This document shows positions 55,638 through 64,000 of a stretch of 64,000 nucleotides of DNA, piece after piece; position 1 is the stretch's first letter; every line of letters starts with the position of its first letter. The stretch is from Streptomyces sp. AC558_RSS880 (GTDB lineage: Bacteria; Actinomycetota; Actinomycetes; Streptomycetales; Streptomycetaceae). The stretch is from positions 81,506 to 145,505 of the forward strand of contig NZ_JAGMUJ010000013.1 in the NCBI RefSeq assembly GCF_019049255.1. Direction: 5' to 3'. Under the pieces are notes generated by a model. That model was not told where the DNA came from, searched no databases, and saw nothing but the letters and a program-made list of their open reading frames with translations. The translations under genes were made by a program, and so were the position numbers.

Positions 55638-58187
55638 TCAGCCGGTGAACCGGTAGGTCGCCGCCGCCTGCTCGAACAGCCGCGTCACCTCGTCCCGTTC
55701 GGCCTCCGGTCCGCGTACCTGCACCACGTGGTAGCGGCCGTCGATCAACGCCGCGAGGTTGCGGACGTACAGCTCGCCGCCGTCACCGGTCCAGGTGAAC
55801 TGGCCCTCGGCCATGGTCCGCCCGCCCACCTCGATGGTCTTCAGACCGGTGGAGGTGGCCCAGCTGGAGTCGCGGTAGGGCTGCAGCTCGCGCTCGTCGT
55901 CCCGCTGGTAGGCCATGGGATCGCTGCCGTACGTCCGCGCGCTGTCCCGGCCCGGTACGACGATGAGCTCGAAGTCGCCGCTCGCGTAGACGACCTGGCC
56001 GCTGCCGTTCTTCGCGGTGCGCTGCCAGCCCTCGGCGACGGCGACCCGGAAACCCTCCGGGTCCTTGGCCAGAGTGAAGCCGTCGGCGACCTCGGGGTCG
56101 GTGGTCTGCGTCTCGGCGGAGGCGGCCGACTCCTCGGGGCCGTCCTGGGAACCGTCCTCCGGCTTCGGCGAGTTCTTCCCGTCCTCCGGCTCCCCGCCGG
56201 TGTCCGGCGGGCTCGGTGCGGGGCTCACCGCACCGGCTGAGCCGGTGCGGTCGTCCGCACCCGAGGTGTCCTCACCGGACTTCGGCATGAACAGCATGGC
56301 GTACGCGACCACCGCCGCCATGGCGAGCAGCACCAGCAGAAGCAGGGTGCGGCCGAGCCTGCGCGGGGAACCGGCGTCCTGTTTGGTCCGCTTGTGCCGT
56401 CCGTGGTGCGCGGGGAGCCCGGCGCGGCGCCTGCGCACCAGCTCTCCCCGGCGCCGTATGACGGGCAGCCGGCTGGCGTCCACGGGCGGCGCCGCTATGA
56501 CGTGCACGCCCGCCTCGGGCTCGGGCGCCGACCGCACCAGCGAACGCAGCCAGCCGCGCAGCTCCTCGAAGTCGAGGCGCTCGGTGGGGTCCTGACGCAG
56601 CAGCGACTCCACGACCGGCCGCAACGGTCCGCACTCCTCGGCGAACGCGGGCGGCTCGGCGCACACCATCTGCACCAGCTCGGCCGTCGACTCCTCCGGG
56701 TAGGGGGCGTGTCCCTGTACGGCCCGGAACAGCAGGGAGCCCAGTGCCCAGAGGTCGGTGGCGGGGCCGATCGGGGCAGCCAACTGCCAGTTCTCGTGCA
56801 CGGGTCCGGCCTGCTCCGGCGCCCACCGCTCGGTCACGGGGCCGACGACGGCCATGCGTGCCTGGCGCGCCCGCTCGGCGGCCAGCGCGGTGGTCGGGCC
56901 GCGGCGCGCGGGGGCGTGGGCCGCCAGGTCGTCCCAGCGTGCGGGCGGGGCGGCGCCGGCTGCCGGTTCGAGGGCCGCGGGGGCTCCGGGGGCGGTGCGT
57001 CCGCTGCCGCCGCCCGTGCGGGGCACGGCCCCGTGCCGGTCGGTGGCGCCCACACCGTAGGGGTCGGCTATCTGCCCCGGCGGGATCGCGGCGGCGGCCG
57101 TGCCCGCGTCCTCGTCCCCCGGCCGGGAGACATACGGCGGCCGTGCGGAGCCGCTGCCGTGCTGCGGGGCGGAGGCCGGGCCGCCGCCCTCGGGGGCGGG
57201 CCGGGCGCCGGGCAGGGCGGCACGGCCGTTCTGCTGGGCCTCCTGCACCCGGGCTGCGGCACGGGTGCCCGCCCGGTACGCGGCGATCGCCCCCGCGCGG
57301 GCCGCCCGCACGTCGCCCGCGCTGTCGAGGGCCTTGGGGGCCGCCACGGGCGAGAGACCGCCCGCCGTGTCCGCCCCGGCGCCGGACATCCGGCCGGCCC
57401 GTGCCTCGATGGCGGCCCGGCGCGCGGCGTCGGGGTCGGGGTCGGGGTCAGCGGTGAACCCGGGCGGCCAGGACGGGCCGCGCCCGGCATCCGGTGTTCC
57501 CGCGGGTGTCACCGGGCCCAGGGCCTCGAGCGCCGCCGCGGGGCCCGGCTCCTCGTCGTCCGGAGGGGGCACCGGGTCGTACCCGCACAGTGCCTCCTCG
57601 GCCGCGCCGACCGCGAGACCGGTGAGCATCACCCGGCCGTCGTCGCAGACGAGCACCGTGCGCGCGGTGATGTTGCGGTGCACCCAGCCGTGGGAGTGCA
57701 GTACCCGCAGTGCGGTCAGGACGTCGGAGGCGACCTCCGCCGCCCGGTACGGGGACAGCGGCTTCTCGGCGAGCAGGGCGGCGAGCGGACGTGCCGACAC
57801 GAGTTCACTGACGATCCACAGCGAACCGCCCTCCGCGAACACGTCGAAGACCTGGTCCAGGCGCGGGTGGTCGGGGATGGCGGCCGCCGCCTGCGCGGCC
57901 TCGATGGCGCGCCGCACGACCGGGTCGGCGGGCCGCCGCGGGCCCCCGCTCGCGGGCCCGGGACCGCCACGCCGCACACCCCCGTCACGGGCGGTGAAAC
58001 CGTCGGGCAGCCCTCCCGCGTCCAGCACCTCGGCCTCGACGACCTCCGGCAACGGAACCTGCCTGACCAGGACTTCCTGCCCGCTGTAGGTGTCGAAGGC
58101 GCGGGTCTCGGTCAGTTCGTACTCGTCGGAGGGCGGCAGCGGCAGGCGGTAGCGGTCGGCGAGAACCCGTCCCGCATAGTCGTCCAC
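55638..58187 (-). CDS. Pseudokinase-like membrane protein
   Basis: 849 residues. Shaped like its neighbours but with key kinase residues lost: the ATP-binding Lys position reads VLVRQV (Arg42), the catalytic loop is HRNITARTVLV (Asn172 for Asp) and DFG is replaced by LTGLAVG near 189. A low-complexity Ala/Pro/Gly insert of about 270 residues follows. Kinase-like sequence then resumes with WAPEQ and TDLWALGSLLF. One membrane segment (LLLLVLLAMAAVVAYAMLFM) and an external domain close it. GTG start after GGGGGAGG. Probably a regulatory scaffold rather than an enzyme. Confidence 0.9.
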   Translation of the reverse strand: MDDYAGRVLADRYRLPLPPSDEYELTETRAFDTYSGQEVLVRQVPLPEVVEAEVLDAGGLPDGFTARDGGVRRGGPGPASGGPRRPADPVVRRAIEAAQAAAAIPDHPRLDQVFDVFAEGGSLWIVSELVSARPLAALLAEKPLSPYRAAEVASDVLTALRVLHSHGWVHRNITARTVLVCDDGRVMLTGLAVGAAEEALCGYDPVPPPDDEEPGPAAALEALGPVTPAGTPDAGRGPSWPPGFTADPDPDPDAARRAAIEARAGRMSGAGADTAGGLSPVAAPKALDSAGDVRAARAGAIAAYRAGTRAAARVQEAQQNGRAALPGARPAPEGGGPASAPQHGSGSARPPYVSRPGDEDAGTAAAAIPPGQIADPYGVGATDRHGAVPRTGGGSGRTAPGAPAALEPAAGAAPPARWDDLAAHAPARRGPTTALAAERARQARMAVVGPVTERWAPEQAGPVHENWQLAAPIGPATDLWALGSLLFRAVQGHAPYPEESTAELVQMVCAEPPAFAEECGPLRPVVESLLRQDPTERLDFEELRGWLRSLVRSAPEPEAGVHVIAAPPVDASRLPVIRRRGELVRRRRAGLPAHHGRHKRTKQDAGSPRRLGRTLLLLVLLAMAAVVAYAMLFMPKSGEDTSGADDRTGSAGAVSPAPSPPDTGGEPEDGKNSPKPEDGSQDGPEESAASAETQTTDPEVADGFTLAKDPEGFRVAVAEGWQRTAKNGSGQVVYASGDFELIVVPGRDSARTYGSDPMAYQRDDERELQPYRDSSWATSTGLKTIEVGGRTMAEGQFTWTGDGGELYVRNLAALIDGRYHVVQVRGPEAERDEVTRLFEQAAATYRFTG

Positions 58188-58340
58188 GTTGCCTCCCCCG
58201 GCACTACGGTCGGTCGGTTTCGTTCGCCCGGCGGGCCGTTCCGGCTGCGTACGGTCCGCGAGCATTCACGATACGTGCCGGAGGCAACCCGTAGAGAGGG
58301 GATGCCACATCTGACTCCCCATTCCGCGGGCCGGTCATGC

Positions 58341-60395
58341 TCAGGACTTCGGCCGGAACGTCTTCGTCAGCGTCCGCCAGGTGTCCTTGCGCTGGTCGCT
58401 GCCCCAGTCGGCGGCCTTGGCCGTGTACATCAGCCCGTACCCGAGCCGGTCGCCGACGACGGTCCCCCGGTCTATGGACCGGTACTTCGTCCCGCTCTCC
58501 ACATAGGTGAACTCCCAGTCGGCCGTGTCCCAGCCGCGGTAGTCCACCGCCTCGATACGGATGCGCTGGTACTGGGCACGCACCATGGCGCGTTCCTGGT
58601 TCTTCCAGTCCGCGACCGGGTCGTCCTTCGGCGTGGTCGTCCAGCCGATGAGCAGCTTCTGCCCGTTCGGCCCGGTGAACCGGTCCCCGGCGGCCCCCGT
58701 CGACTGGAACTTCCACCCCTCGGGCAGCCCGATCGAGTACCCCTGGTTCCCGTTGTACGTCTGCGCCGCCGACGTACCGCCGCCGTCTTCTTCCTCGCCC
58801 TCTCCCCCGGCCTCGTCCTCGGCCTCGGCCGAACCGCCGGCGCCGGCGGTCGCCTCCCCCGCTCCCGTTCCCGTGCCCGTCGACTCGGTCGCCGTGCCGT
58901 CGGTGCGGGTGCCGTCGCCTTCGTCGCCCTTGGTGTCGGCGCTCGGGGTCCCGCTGACGACGGTCGCGCCGCCGCTGCCCTTGGCTCCCTTGTCGCCCTC
59001 GTCGTCACCGCCGAGCGTGAGGGCCAGCACGGTGCCGAGCACGGCGAGCACCACGACCACCGCGATGATGATCAGTGTCCGTCGCGGCACCACATCGGTG
59101 AGCGGCGCCCGCGGCACGGTCCTCGCCGGCAGGTCCGGAGGCGTCATCACCGGCCAGCCCGAACTGCGGCCACCGGTGGCCGGCTCCTGCCGCGTGGTCC
59201 TCCGCGCACTCGAGCCGGACGCCTGGGCCGGCTTCGCGGCCGGGGCGGAGGGCGATGCCGTGCCGGGCCGCGTCCCGGAGGCGCCCGCCGGCGTGTTCCT
59301 GGTTCCCGCGGCCGGGGCGGCGGCCGAAGCGGTGCCGCCACTGCCGGACTTGGCGCGGGCCGCCGCGGCGGCACCGGCCGAGCCGGCCGCCACCGCCGCC
59401 TTCCGCACGGAACGCAGCGCGCCCCGCAGCTTCTCCCCGGCCTCCTCACCACGCCTGCCTCCGGCGTCCGGCTGCTCGGGCAGCGGCACGACCTTCGTCG
59501 CGTCCGCCGGTTCCCCGCCCTCCTTGGACGCGGGCGCGTTGACGACCGCGTTCAGCATGGCCCGGGCACCGCTGTCGTCGAGCCGCTGGGCGGGGTCCTT
59601 GGTGAGCAGCCCGTAGATGACGTCCCTGAGCGGTCCCGCGTTCTTCGGCTCCTCGAGCGGCTCGGTCATCACCGCCGTGAGCGTCGCGATCGCGGACCCC
59701 TTGTCGTACGGCGGAGTGCCCTCCACCGCCGCGTACAGCAGCCCGCCGAGCGACCACAGGTCGGCCGCCGGCCCCGGCTTGTGCCCGCGGGCCCGCTCCG
59801 GGGAGATGTAGGAGGGGGCGCCGACCAGCATGCCGGTCGAGGTGATGGACGGGTCGCCCTCGACCTGGGCGATGCCGAAGTCCGTGAGCACGACCCGGCC
59901 GTCCTCGGCGATCAGCACGTTCGACGGCTTCACGTCACGGTGCAGGATGCCCTCGCGGTGCGCGGAGCGCAGGACGTCCAGGACGGCGAGACCGACCTCC
60001 GCCGCGCGCCGCGGCTCCAGCAGGCCGTCCTCCCGGATGACCTCGGCGAGCGACTTGCCCTCGACGAGTTCCATCACGATCCAGGGCCGGTCGTCCTCCT
60101 CGACCACGTCGAAGACGGTCACGGCGCTGTTGTTGCGGATCCGCGCGATCGCCTTGGCCTCGCGCAGGGTCCGGGTGATCAGCCGCCGCTTCTCCTCCTC
60201 GTCGATGTTCGACGGGAAGCGGAGCTCCTTGACGGCGACGGTCCGCCCCAGGGTCTCGTCCTGGGCCCGCCACACCGTGCCCATGCCGCCGCGGCCGAGC
60301 ACATCTCCCAGCCGGTACCGCCCGGCGAGGAGACGTGCGCTCTTGTTCTGACGGGATGTCTCCGCCCGCTCCGCCTCCGACATGCGTCCCCTCAT
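58341..60395 (-). CDS. Ser/Thr protein kinase 5
   Basis: 684 residues. Complete kinase: GRGGMG, VAVKELRFP, HRDVKPSN, DFG, APSYISPE. A long Ala/Ser/Thr-rich juxtamembrane linker is followed by a membrane segment (LIIIAVVVVLAVLGTVLALTL), an acidic stretch and an external domain starting NQGYSIGLPEGW. Start at 60395 or the in-frame ATG at 60383; either gives an intact kinase. Transcriptionally first of the five-kinase set. Confidence 0.94.
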   Translation of the reverse strand: MRGRMSEAERAETSRQNKSARLLAGRYRLGDVLGRGGMGTVWRAQDETLGRTVAVKELRFPSNIDEEEKRRLITRTLREAKAIARIRNNSAVTVFDVVEEDDRPWIVMELVEGKSLAEVIREDGLLEPRRAAEVGLAVLDVLRSAHREGILHRDVKPSNVLIAEDGRVVLTDFGIAQVEGDPSITSTGMLVGAPSYISPERARGHKPGPAADLWSLGGLLYAAVEGTPPYDKGSAIATLTAVMTEPLEEPKNAGPLRDVIYGLLTKDPAQRLDDSGARAMLNAVVNAPASKEGGEPADATKVVPLPEQPDAGGRRGEEAGEKLRGALRSVRKAAVAAGSAGAAAAARAKSGSGGTASAAAPAAGTRNTPAGASGTRPGTASPSAPAAKPAQASGSSARRTTRQEPATGGRSSGWPVMTPPDLPARTVPRAPLTDVVPRRTLIIIAVVVVLAVLGTVLALTLGGDDEGDKGAKGSGGATVVSGTPSADTKGDEGDGTRTDGTATESTGTGTGAGEATAGAGGSAEAEDEAGGEGEEEDGGGTSAAQTYNGNQGYSIGLPEGWKFQSTGAAGDRFTGPNGQKLLIGWTTTPKDDPVADWKNQERAMVRAQYQRIRIEAVDYRGWDTADWEFTYVESGTKYRSIDRGTVVGDRLGYGLMYTAKAADWGSDQRKDTWRTLTKTFRPKS

Positions 60396-60554
60396 GCAAC
60401 CCGCCCTGACAGAGCCTTCATTGTCCCTCACCCGACAAGTGGTCGACGCCCAGGGTGCCTCTGGCCGCACACCGGGCCCGGCGCGCACGGCACCCGGGTG
60501 ACGGATGCCCTCCCCAGCCCTGCATGATGGGCCTCCGACATGGGAGGAGCCGGG

Positions 60555-61598
60555 ATGCCGCCGATTCGGACGCTCCTGGCCGTTCCTGTGTCCCTGGCCC
60601 TGCTCGCCCTGGCCCCGAACGCCTCCTCGGCCCCGGCCGTCCCGCCTACGGACGCACTCCTTCCGCTCCTGGTCACGCGGGGCGGCGCCCCCGCCGCGGC
60701 CCTGCTGGCCCTGGAGGAGACCGGTGCCCGCTACGCCGACGCCGGCTCGGGCATCGAGCGCGCCGACCACTTCCGCGCCGGCAGCATCACCAAGACGTTC
60801 GTCGCCACGGTCGTCCTGCAACTGGCCGACGAAGGCCGTCTGTCCCTCTCCGACACCGTGGAGGAGCATCTGCCCGGCCTGGTGCGGGGAGCGGGCAACG
60901 ACGGCCGTGCGCTGACCCTGCGTTCCCTGCTCACCCACACCAGCGGCCTCCACGACTTCTCCGCGGACACGCGAGGCACCGTGCCGGCCACCCCCCTTCA
61001 AGCCGTACGCATCGCACTCACCCACCCCCCGGCCGACCCCGGCCGCTTCTCCTACTCGAACACCAACTACGTCCTGCTCGGCCTGGTCGTCGAACAGGTC
61101 ACCGGCCGCTCGTACGCCGCCGAGGCCGAGCGCCGCATCATCGCTCCGCTGCGCCTGACGGGCACCTCCTTCCCCGGTTCCCGGACCTCTCTTCCCTCGC
61201 CGCACGGCCGCTCCTACGCGGCCGACGGCACCGACGTCACCCGGCTCGACCCGCGGGTGGCCGGCGCCGCGGGCGAGCTGGTGACCACGCTCGCCGACCT
61301 GGACCGCTTCTACGGGGCCCTGCTCGGCGGTGAACTGCTGCCCCCGCGCCGACTGCGCGAGATGCTCGACACCCGCACCGCACACGGCTCGTACGGCATG
61401 GGCCTGTTTCCTGTGCGGCTTCCGTGCGGCACCACGGTGTGGGGGCACAACGGGCGCATCTCCGGCAGCTACGTGCGCACCGCGGCCACCGCCGACGGCC
61501 GGCATGTCCTCACCTTCCGGGTGAACACGGACACGATGGCGGATACCGGTCTCGAACCCGCGGTGCTCGCGGCCGAGTTCTGCCCTCGCACTTCCTAG
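60555..61598 (+). CDS. Serine hydrolase (beta-lactamase/DD-peptidase fold)
   Basis: 347 residues with an N-terminal signal peptide. The active-site SxxK is in GSITKTF and the second motif YSN in FSYSNTNYVLL. The third motif is HNGRISG in place of the usual KTG/HTG. Family members are DD-carboxypeptidases, esterases or class C-like enzymes. The ATG at 60555 follows GGAGGAG. Exported; divergent from kinase 5. Confidence 0.92.
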   Translation: MPPIRTLLAVPVSLALLALAPNASSAPAVPPTDALLPLLVTRGGAPAAALLALEETGARYADAGSGIERADHFRAGSITKTFVATVVLQLADEGRLSLSDTVEEHLPGLVRGAGNDGRALTLRSLLTHTSGLHDFSADTRGTVPATPLQAVRIALTHPPADPGRFSYSNTNYVLLGLVVEQVTGRSYAAEAERRIIAPLRLTGTSFPGSRTSLPSPHGRSYAADGTDVTRLDPRVAGAAGELVTTLADLDRFYGALLGGELLPPRRLREMLDTRTAHGSYGMGLFPVRLPCGTTVWGHNGRISGSYVRTAATADGRHVLTFRVNTDTMADTGLEPAVLAAEFCPRTS

Positions 61599-61677
61599 AA
61601 CGACCGGGTTCCGAACGAAGATCCCGGTTTCCGCCACCCGTTCGAGTGATTCGCTCCGGGGCCGGCTCCCGGCGCGA

Positions 61678-63384
61678 CTACAACGGAACGATGTCCGGTG
61701 CCCCCAGCCGTGCCGCGTCCGCCGTCAGGTCGTCGGGCTGCCGCTGCGACTCCCGTTCGGCCTCCACCCGCTTCTCGTAGTGCTGCACCTCGCGCTCGAT
61801 CTGGTCCTTGTCCCAGCCCAGTACCGGCGCCATCAGCTCGGCCGCCTCACGGGCGCTGCGCGTCCCCCGGTCGAACGTCTCGATCGAGATGCGGGTGCGC
61901 CGGGTCAGCACGTCGTCCAGGTGCCGTGCGCCCTCGTGCGAGGCGGCGTAGGCGATCTCGGCACGCAGATAGTCGTCGGCCGCCCGGAGCGGCTCGCCCA
62001 GCGCGGGGTCCGCGGCGATGAGGTCCAGGACCTCTTCCGCCAGCGCGCCGTACCGGTGCAGCAGGTGCTCCACCCGTGCCGTGTGCAGTCCGGTGCGCGC
62101 GGCCGTGCGCGCACGCGCGTTCCACAGCGCGTGGTAGCCCTCGGCGCCGACCAGCGGCGTGTCCTCGGTGACGCAGTCGGCGACGCGGACGTCGAGTCCG
62201 TGCACCGCCGCGTCCACCGCGTCCTTGGCCATGACCCGGTACGTCGTGTACTTGCCGCCCGCCACCACGACGAGGCCGGGCACGGGATGGGCCACGGTGT
62301 GCTCGCGGGACAGCTTGCTCGTGGCGTCCGACTCGCCCGCGAGCAACGGCCGCAGACCGGCGAACACACCCTCCACGTCGTCCCGCGTCAGTGGCACCGC
62401 GAGCACCGAGTTCACGTGTTCCAGCAGGTAGTCGATGTCCGCGCTGGACGCGGCCGGGTGCGCCTTGTCGAGGTTCCAGTCGGTGTCCGTGGTGCCCACG
62501 ATCCAGTGCCGGCCCCAGGGTATGACGAACAGCACGGACTTCTCGGTGCGCAGGATGAGCCCGGTCGTGGAGTGGATGCGGTCCTTGGGGACGACCAGGT
62601 GGATGCCCTTCGAGGCCCGCACGTGGAACTGGCCGCGTTCGCCGACCATCGCCTGCGTGTCGTCGGTCCACACCCCGGTGGCGTTGACGACCTGCTTGGC
62701 GCGGACCTCGTACTCGCCACCGCCCTCGACGTCCTGCACCCGGGCGCCCACGACGCGTTCGCCCTCGCGCAGGAACCCCGTGACCCGCGCACGGTTGGCG
62801 GTCTTCGCGCCGTACGCCGCGGCCGTGCGCACCAGCGTCGTCACGAACCGGGCGTCGTCCATCTGGGCGTCGTAGTACTGCAACGCTCCGACCAGCGCGT
62901 CCTTCTTCAAGCAGGGGGCGGCCCGCAGCGCGTGACGGCGGGTCAGGTGGCGGTGCACGGGCAGGCCCCGCCCGTGTCCCCGGGCCATCGCCATGGTGTC
63001 GTACAGCGCGACGCCCGCTCCGGCGTAGAGCCGCTCCCAGCCCTTGTGCTGCAGCGGGTACAGGAACGGAACCGGGCGCACCAGATGCGGAGCGAGCCTT
63101 TCCAGCAGCAGGCCGCGCTCCTTCAGCGCCTCCCGCACGAGCACGAAGTCGAGCATCTCCAGGTAGCGCAGGCCACCGTGGATCAGCTTGCTGGACCGGC
63201 TGGACGTGCCCGACGCCCAGTCACGCGCCTCGACCAGGCCCGTGGACAGACCGCGCGTCACGGCGTCGAGCGCCGTACCCGCGCCGACCACGCCGCCGCC
63301 CACCACCAGCACGTCCAGTTCGTGCTCGGCCATGGACGCGAGTGATTCGGCGCGCTGCGCCGGCCCCAGTGTCGCTGTCCTCAC
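61678..63384 (-). CDS. glpD: Aerobic glycerol-3-phosphate dehydrogenase GlpD
   Basis: FAD-dependent oxidation of glycerol-3-phosphate to dihydroxyacetone phosphate, 568 residues. FAD motif VVGGGVVGAGTALDAVTRG, then SSKLIHGGLRYLE, WIVGTTDTDW and the typical C-terminal helical domain. GTG start at 63384 after GGGAGG. Peripheral membrane enzyme of glycerol and phospholipid metabolism. Confidence 0.97.
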   Translation of the reverse strand: MRTATLGPAQRAESLASMAEHELDVLVVGGGVVGAGTALDAVTRGLSTGLVEARDWASGTSSRSSKLIHGGLRYLEMLDFVLVREALKERGLLLERLAPHLVRPVPFLYPLQHKGWERLYAGAGVALYDTMAMARGHGRGLPVHRHLTRRHALRAAPCLKKDALVGALQYYDAQMDDARFVTTLVRTAAAYGAKTANRARVTGFLREGERVVGARVQDVEGGGEYEVRAKQVVNATGVWTDDTQAMVGERGQFHVRASKGIHLVVPKDRIHSTTGLILRTEKSVLFVIPWGRHWIVGTTDTDWNLDKAHPAASSADIDYLLEHVNSVLAVPLTRDDVEGVFAGLRPLLAGESDATSKLSREHTVAHPVPGLVVVAGGKYTTYRVMAKDAVDAAVHGLDVRVADCVTEDTPLVGAEGYHALWNARARTAARTGLHTARVEHLLHRYGALAEEVLDLIAADPALGEPLRAADDYLRAEIAYAASHEGARHLDDVLTRRTRISIETFDRGTRSAREAAELMAPVLGWDKDQIEREVQHYEKRVEAERESQRQPDDLTADAARLGAPDIVPL

Positions 63385-63656
63385 CGCTGCCTCCCGCTCA
63401 TCGGTCGCATCGGCCGCACCCGTCGGGCGAAGCCCGGTCCCCCACCCTCATGCCCAAATTCTGACCGGCTTGCCCGACTTCAGCCACCACGGCCTCCGAC
63501 CTGTGGACAAACCCGCGGAACGACTCACCGAAACTCGGCCGACCAATCCCACATATCGGTCATATTTACTCCTAGTCTGACATTGCGCTCGCCTGCTCGG
63601 TCCACAGGGCTTGCGCATCTGTCGCACTCCGGTTATTGGGAAGGACGGCCCACGCC

Positions 63657-64000
63657 ATGCCCGCAGATCTCGCCGTCATCGGACTCGGCCCGTACGGCCT
63701 GCCCCTGGCCCAGGCCGCCGTCGCCGCCGGCATCCCCACCATCGGTTACCGGACCGGCCCCGAGGAGGGCTCCCTCAGCGCCGCCGAACAGCGCCGCATG
63801 CTCGCGCAGGGTTTCCGGACGACCGCCAACGCCACCGAGCTCGGCCGGGTGCGCACCGCGGTCATCTGCGCGCCGACGCCGCGCGGCGCGGACGGCGGGC
63901 TGGATCTGGGCCAGGTGGAGGCGGCCGCCCGCACCCTCGCCGCGCGGCTGCGCCCGCACACCACGGTGATCCTCGAGTCCCCCGTGCCCCCGGGGACGAC
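63657..64000 (+). CDS. UDP-sugar dehydrogenase family protein (partial)
   Basis: Cut by the window edge: only 114 codons are present. The N-terminal Rossmann fold reads LAVIGLGPYGLPLAQAAVAA, as in UDP-glucose/UDP-ManNAc dehydrogenases. VRTAVICAPTP and the TTVILESPVPPGT loop follow, typical of the family. Likely makes a nucleotide uronic acid for wall or polysaccharide synthesis. Confidence 0.88.
   Translation, partial: MPADLAVIGLGPYGLPLAQAAVAAGIPTIGYRTGPEEGSLSAAEQRRMLAQGFRTTANATELGRVRTAVICAPTPRGADGGLDLGQVEAAARTLAARLRPHTTVILESPVPPGT

Noticed and set aside
56394..60527. 1377-residue open frame opposite the kinase genes
   Set aside because: Antisense shadow caused by high GC; the kinase motifs lie on the other strand.

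Overview
The window is about 64 kb of very GC-rich DNA with near-saturated GC at third codon positions, frequent GTG and TTG starts, good GGAGG-type ribosome binding sites and many 4-base stop/start overlaps. Gene content and order (purN-purH, sucCD, a lone B12-binding mutase subunit, pcrA, NlpC/P60, guaA, chorismate mutase, a run of Ser/Thr kinases, glpD) point to a Streptomyces chromosome core region. From memory it resembles the SCO4770s-SCO4810s neighbourhood of S. coelicolor; this was not checked by a search. No rRNA, tRNA, CRISPR array or intact prophage was seen.

Layout. 0-9.3 kb: a secreted ALF-repeat protein, purN-purH, two membrane proteins, an XRE/sigma-like regulator and sucC-sucD. 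9.3-19 kb: a proline-rich secreted protein, then a divergent five-gene set (MoxR ATPase, DUF5682-like protein and vWA protein on the minus strand; SWIM protein and DUF5691-like protein on the plus strand). The two arms meet at a promoter region with a 13-bp inverted repeat. One arm forms an exact match to the RecA-NDp/PafBC DNA-damage promoter pattern, placed so that the SWIM mRNA would be leaderless. 19-27.5 kb: IcmB-like protein, lipase, M23 peptidase, pcrA (which carries the same damage-promoter pattern and an in-frame copy of a dispersed repeat), and an NlpC/P60 hydrolase behind a c-di-AMP (ydaO) riboswitch.

27.5-38.8 kb: a NarL-type two-component pair with PspC modules and a divergent PspC/LiaF-like protein, then a probable acquired block: OmpR-type regulator and kinase, divergent from an ABC ATPase and two permeases, bounded by an IS30-type N-terminal remnant and an IS5-type C-terminal remnant. 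38.8-50.6 kb: a TIG-like membrane protein, class II aldolase, PPOX protein, guaA, and chorismate mutase preceded by a candidate leaderless Phe/Tyr leader peptide and intrinsic terminator. After these come a membrane protein, an LAETG-anchored surface protein with 13 seven-residue repeats, a GMC oxidoreductase and a semialdehyde dehydrogenase. 50.7-60.4 kb: five consecutive Hanks-type kinase genes, one a clear pseudokinase. 60.5-64 kb: a serine hydrolase, glpD and the start of a nucleotide-sugar dehydrogenase cut by the window edge.

The strongest leads for new biology are the damage-promoter-driven SWIM/MoxR/vWA system, the chorismate mutase attenuator, and the pseudokinase with a very large insertion in its activation segment. 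All functional statements come from reading motifs and context; no searches were run.
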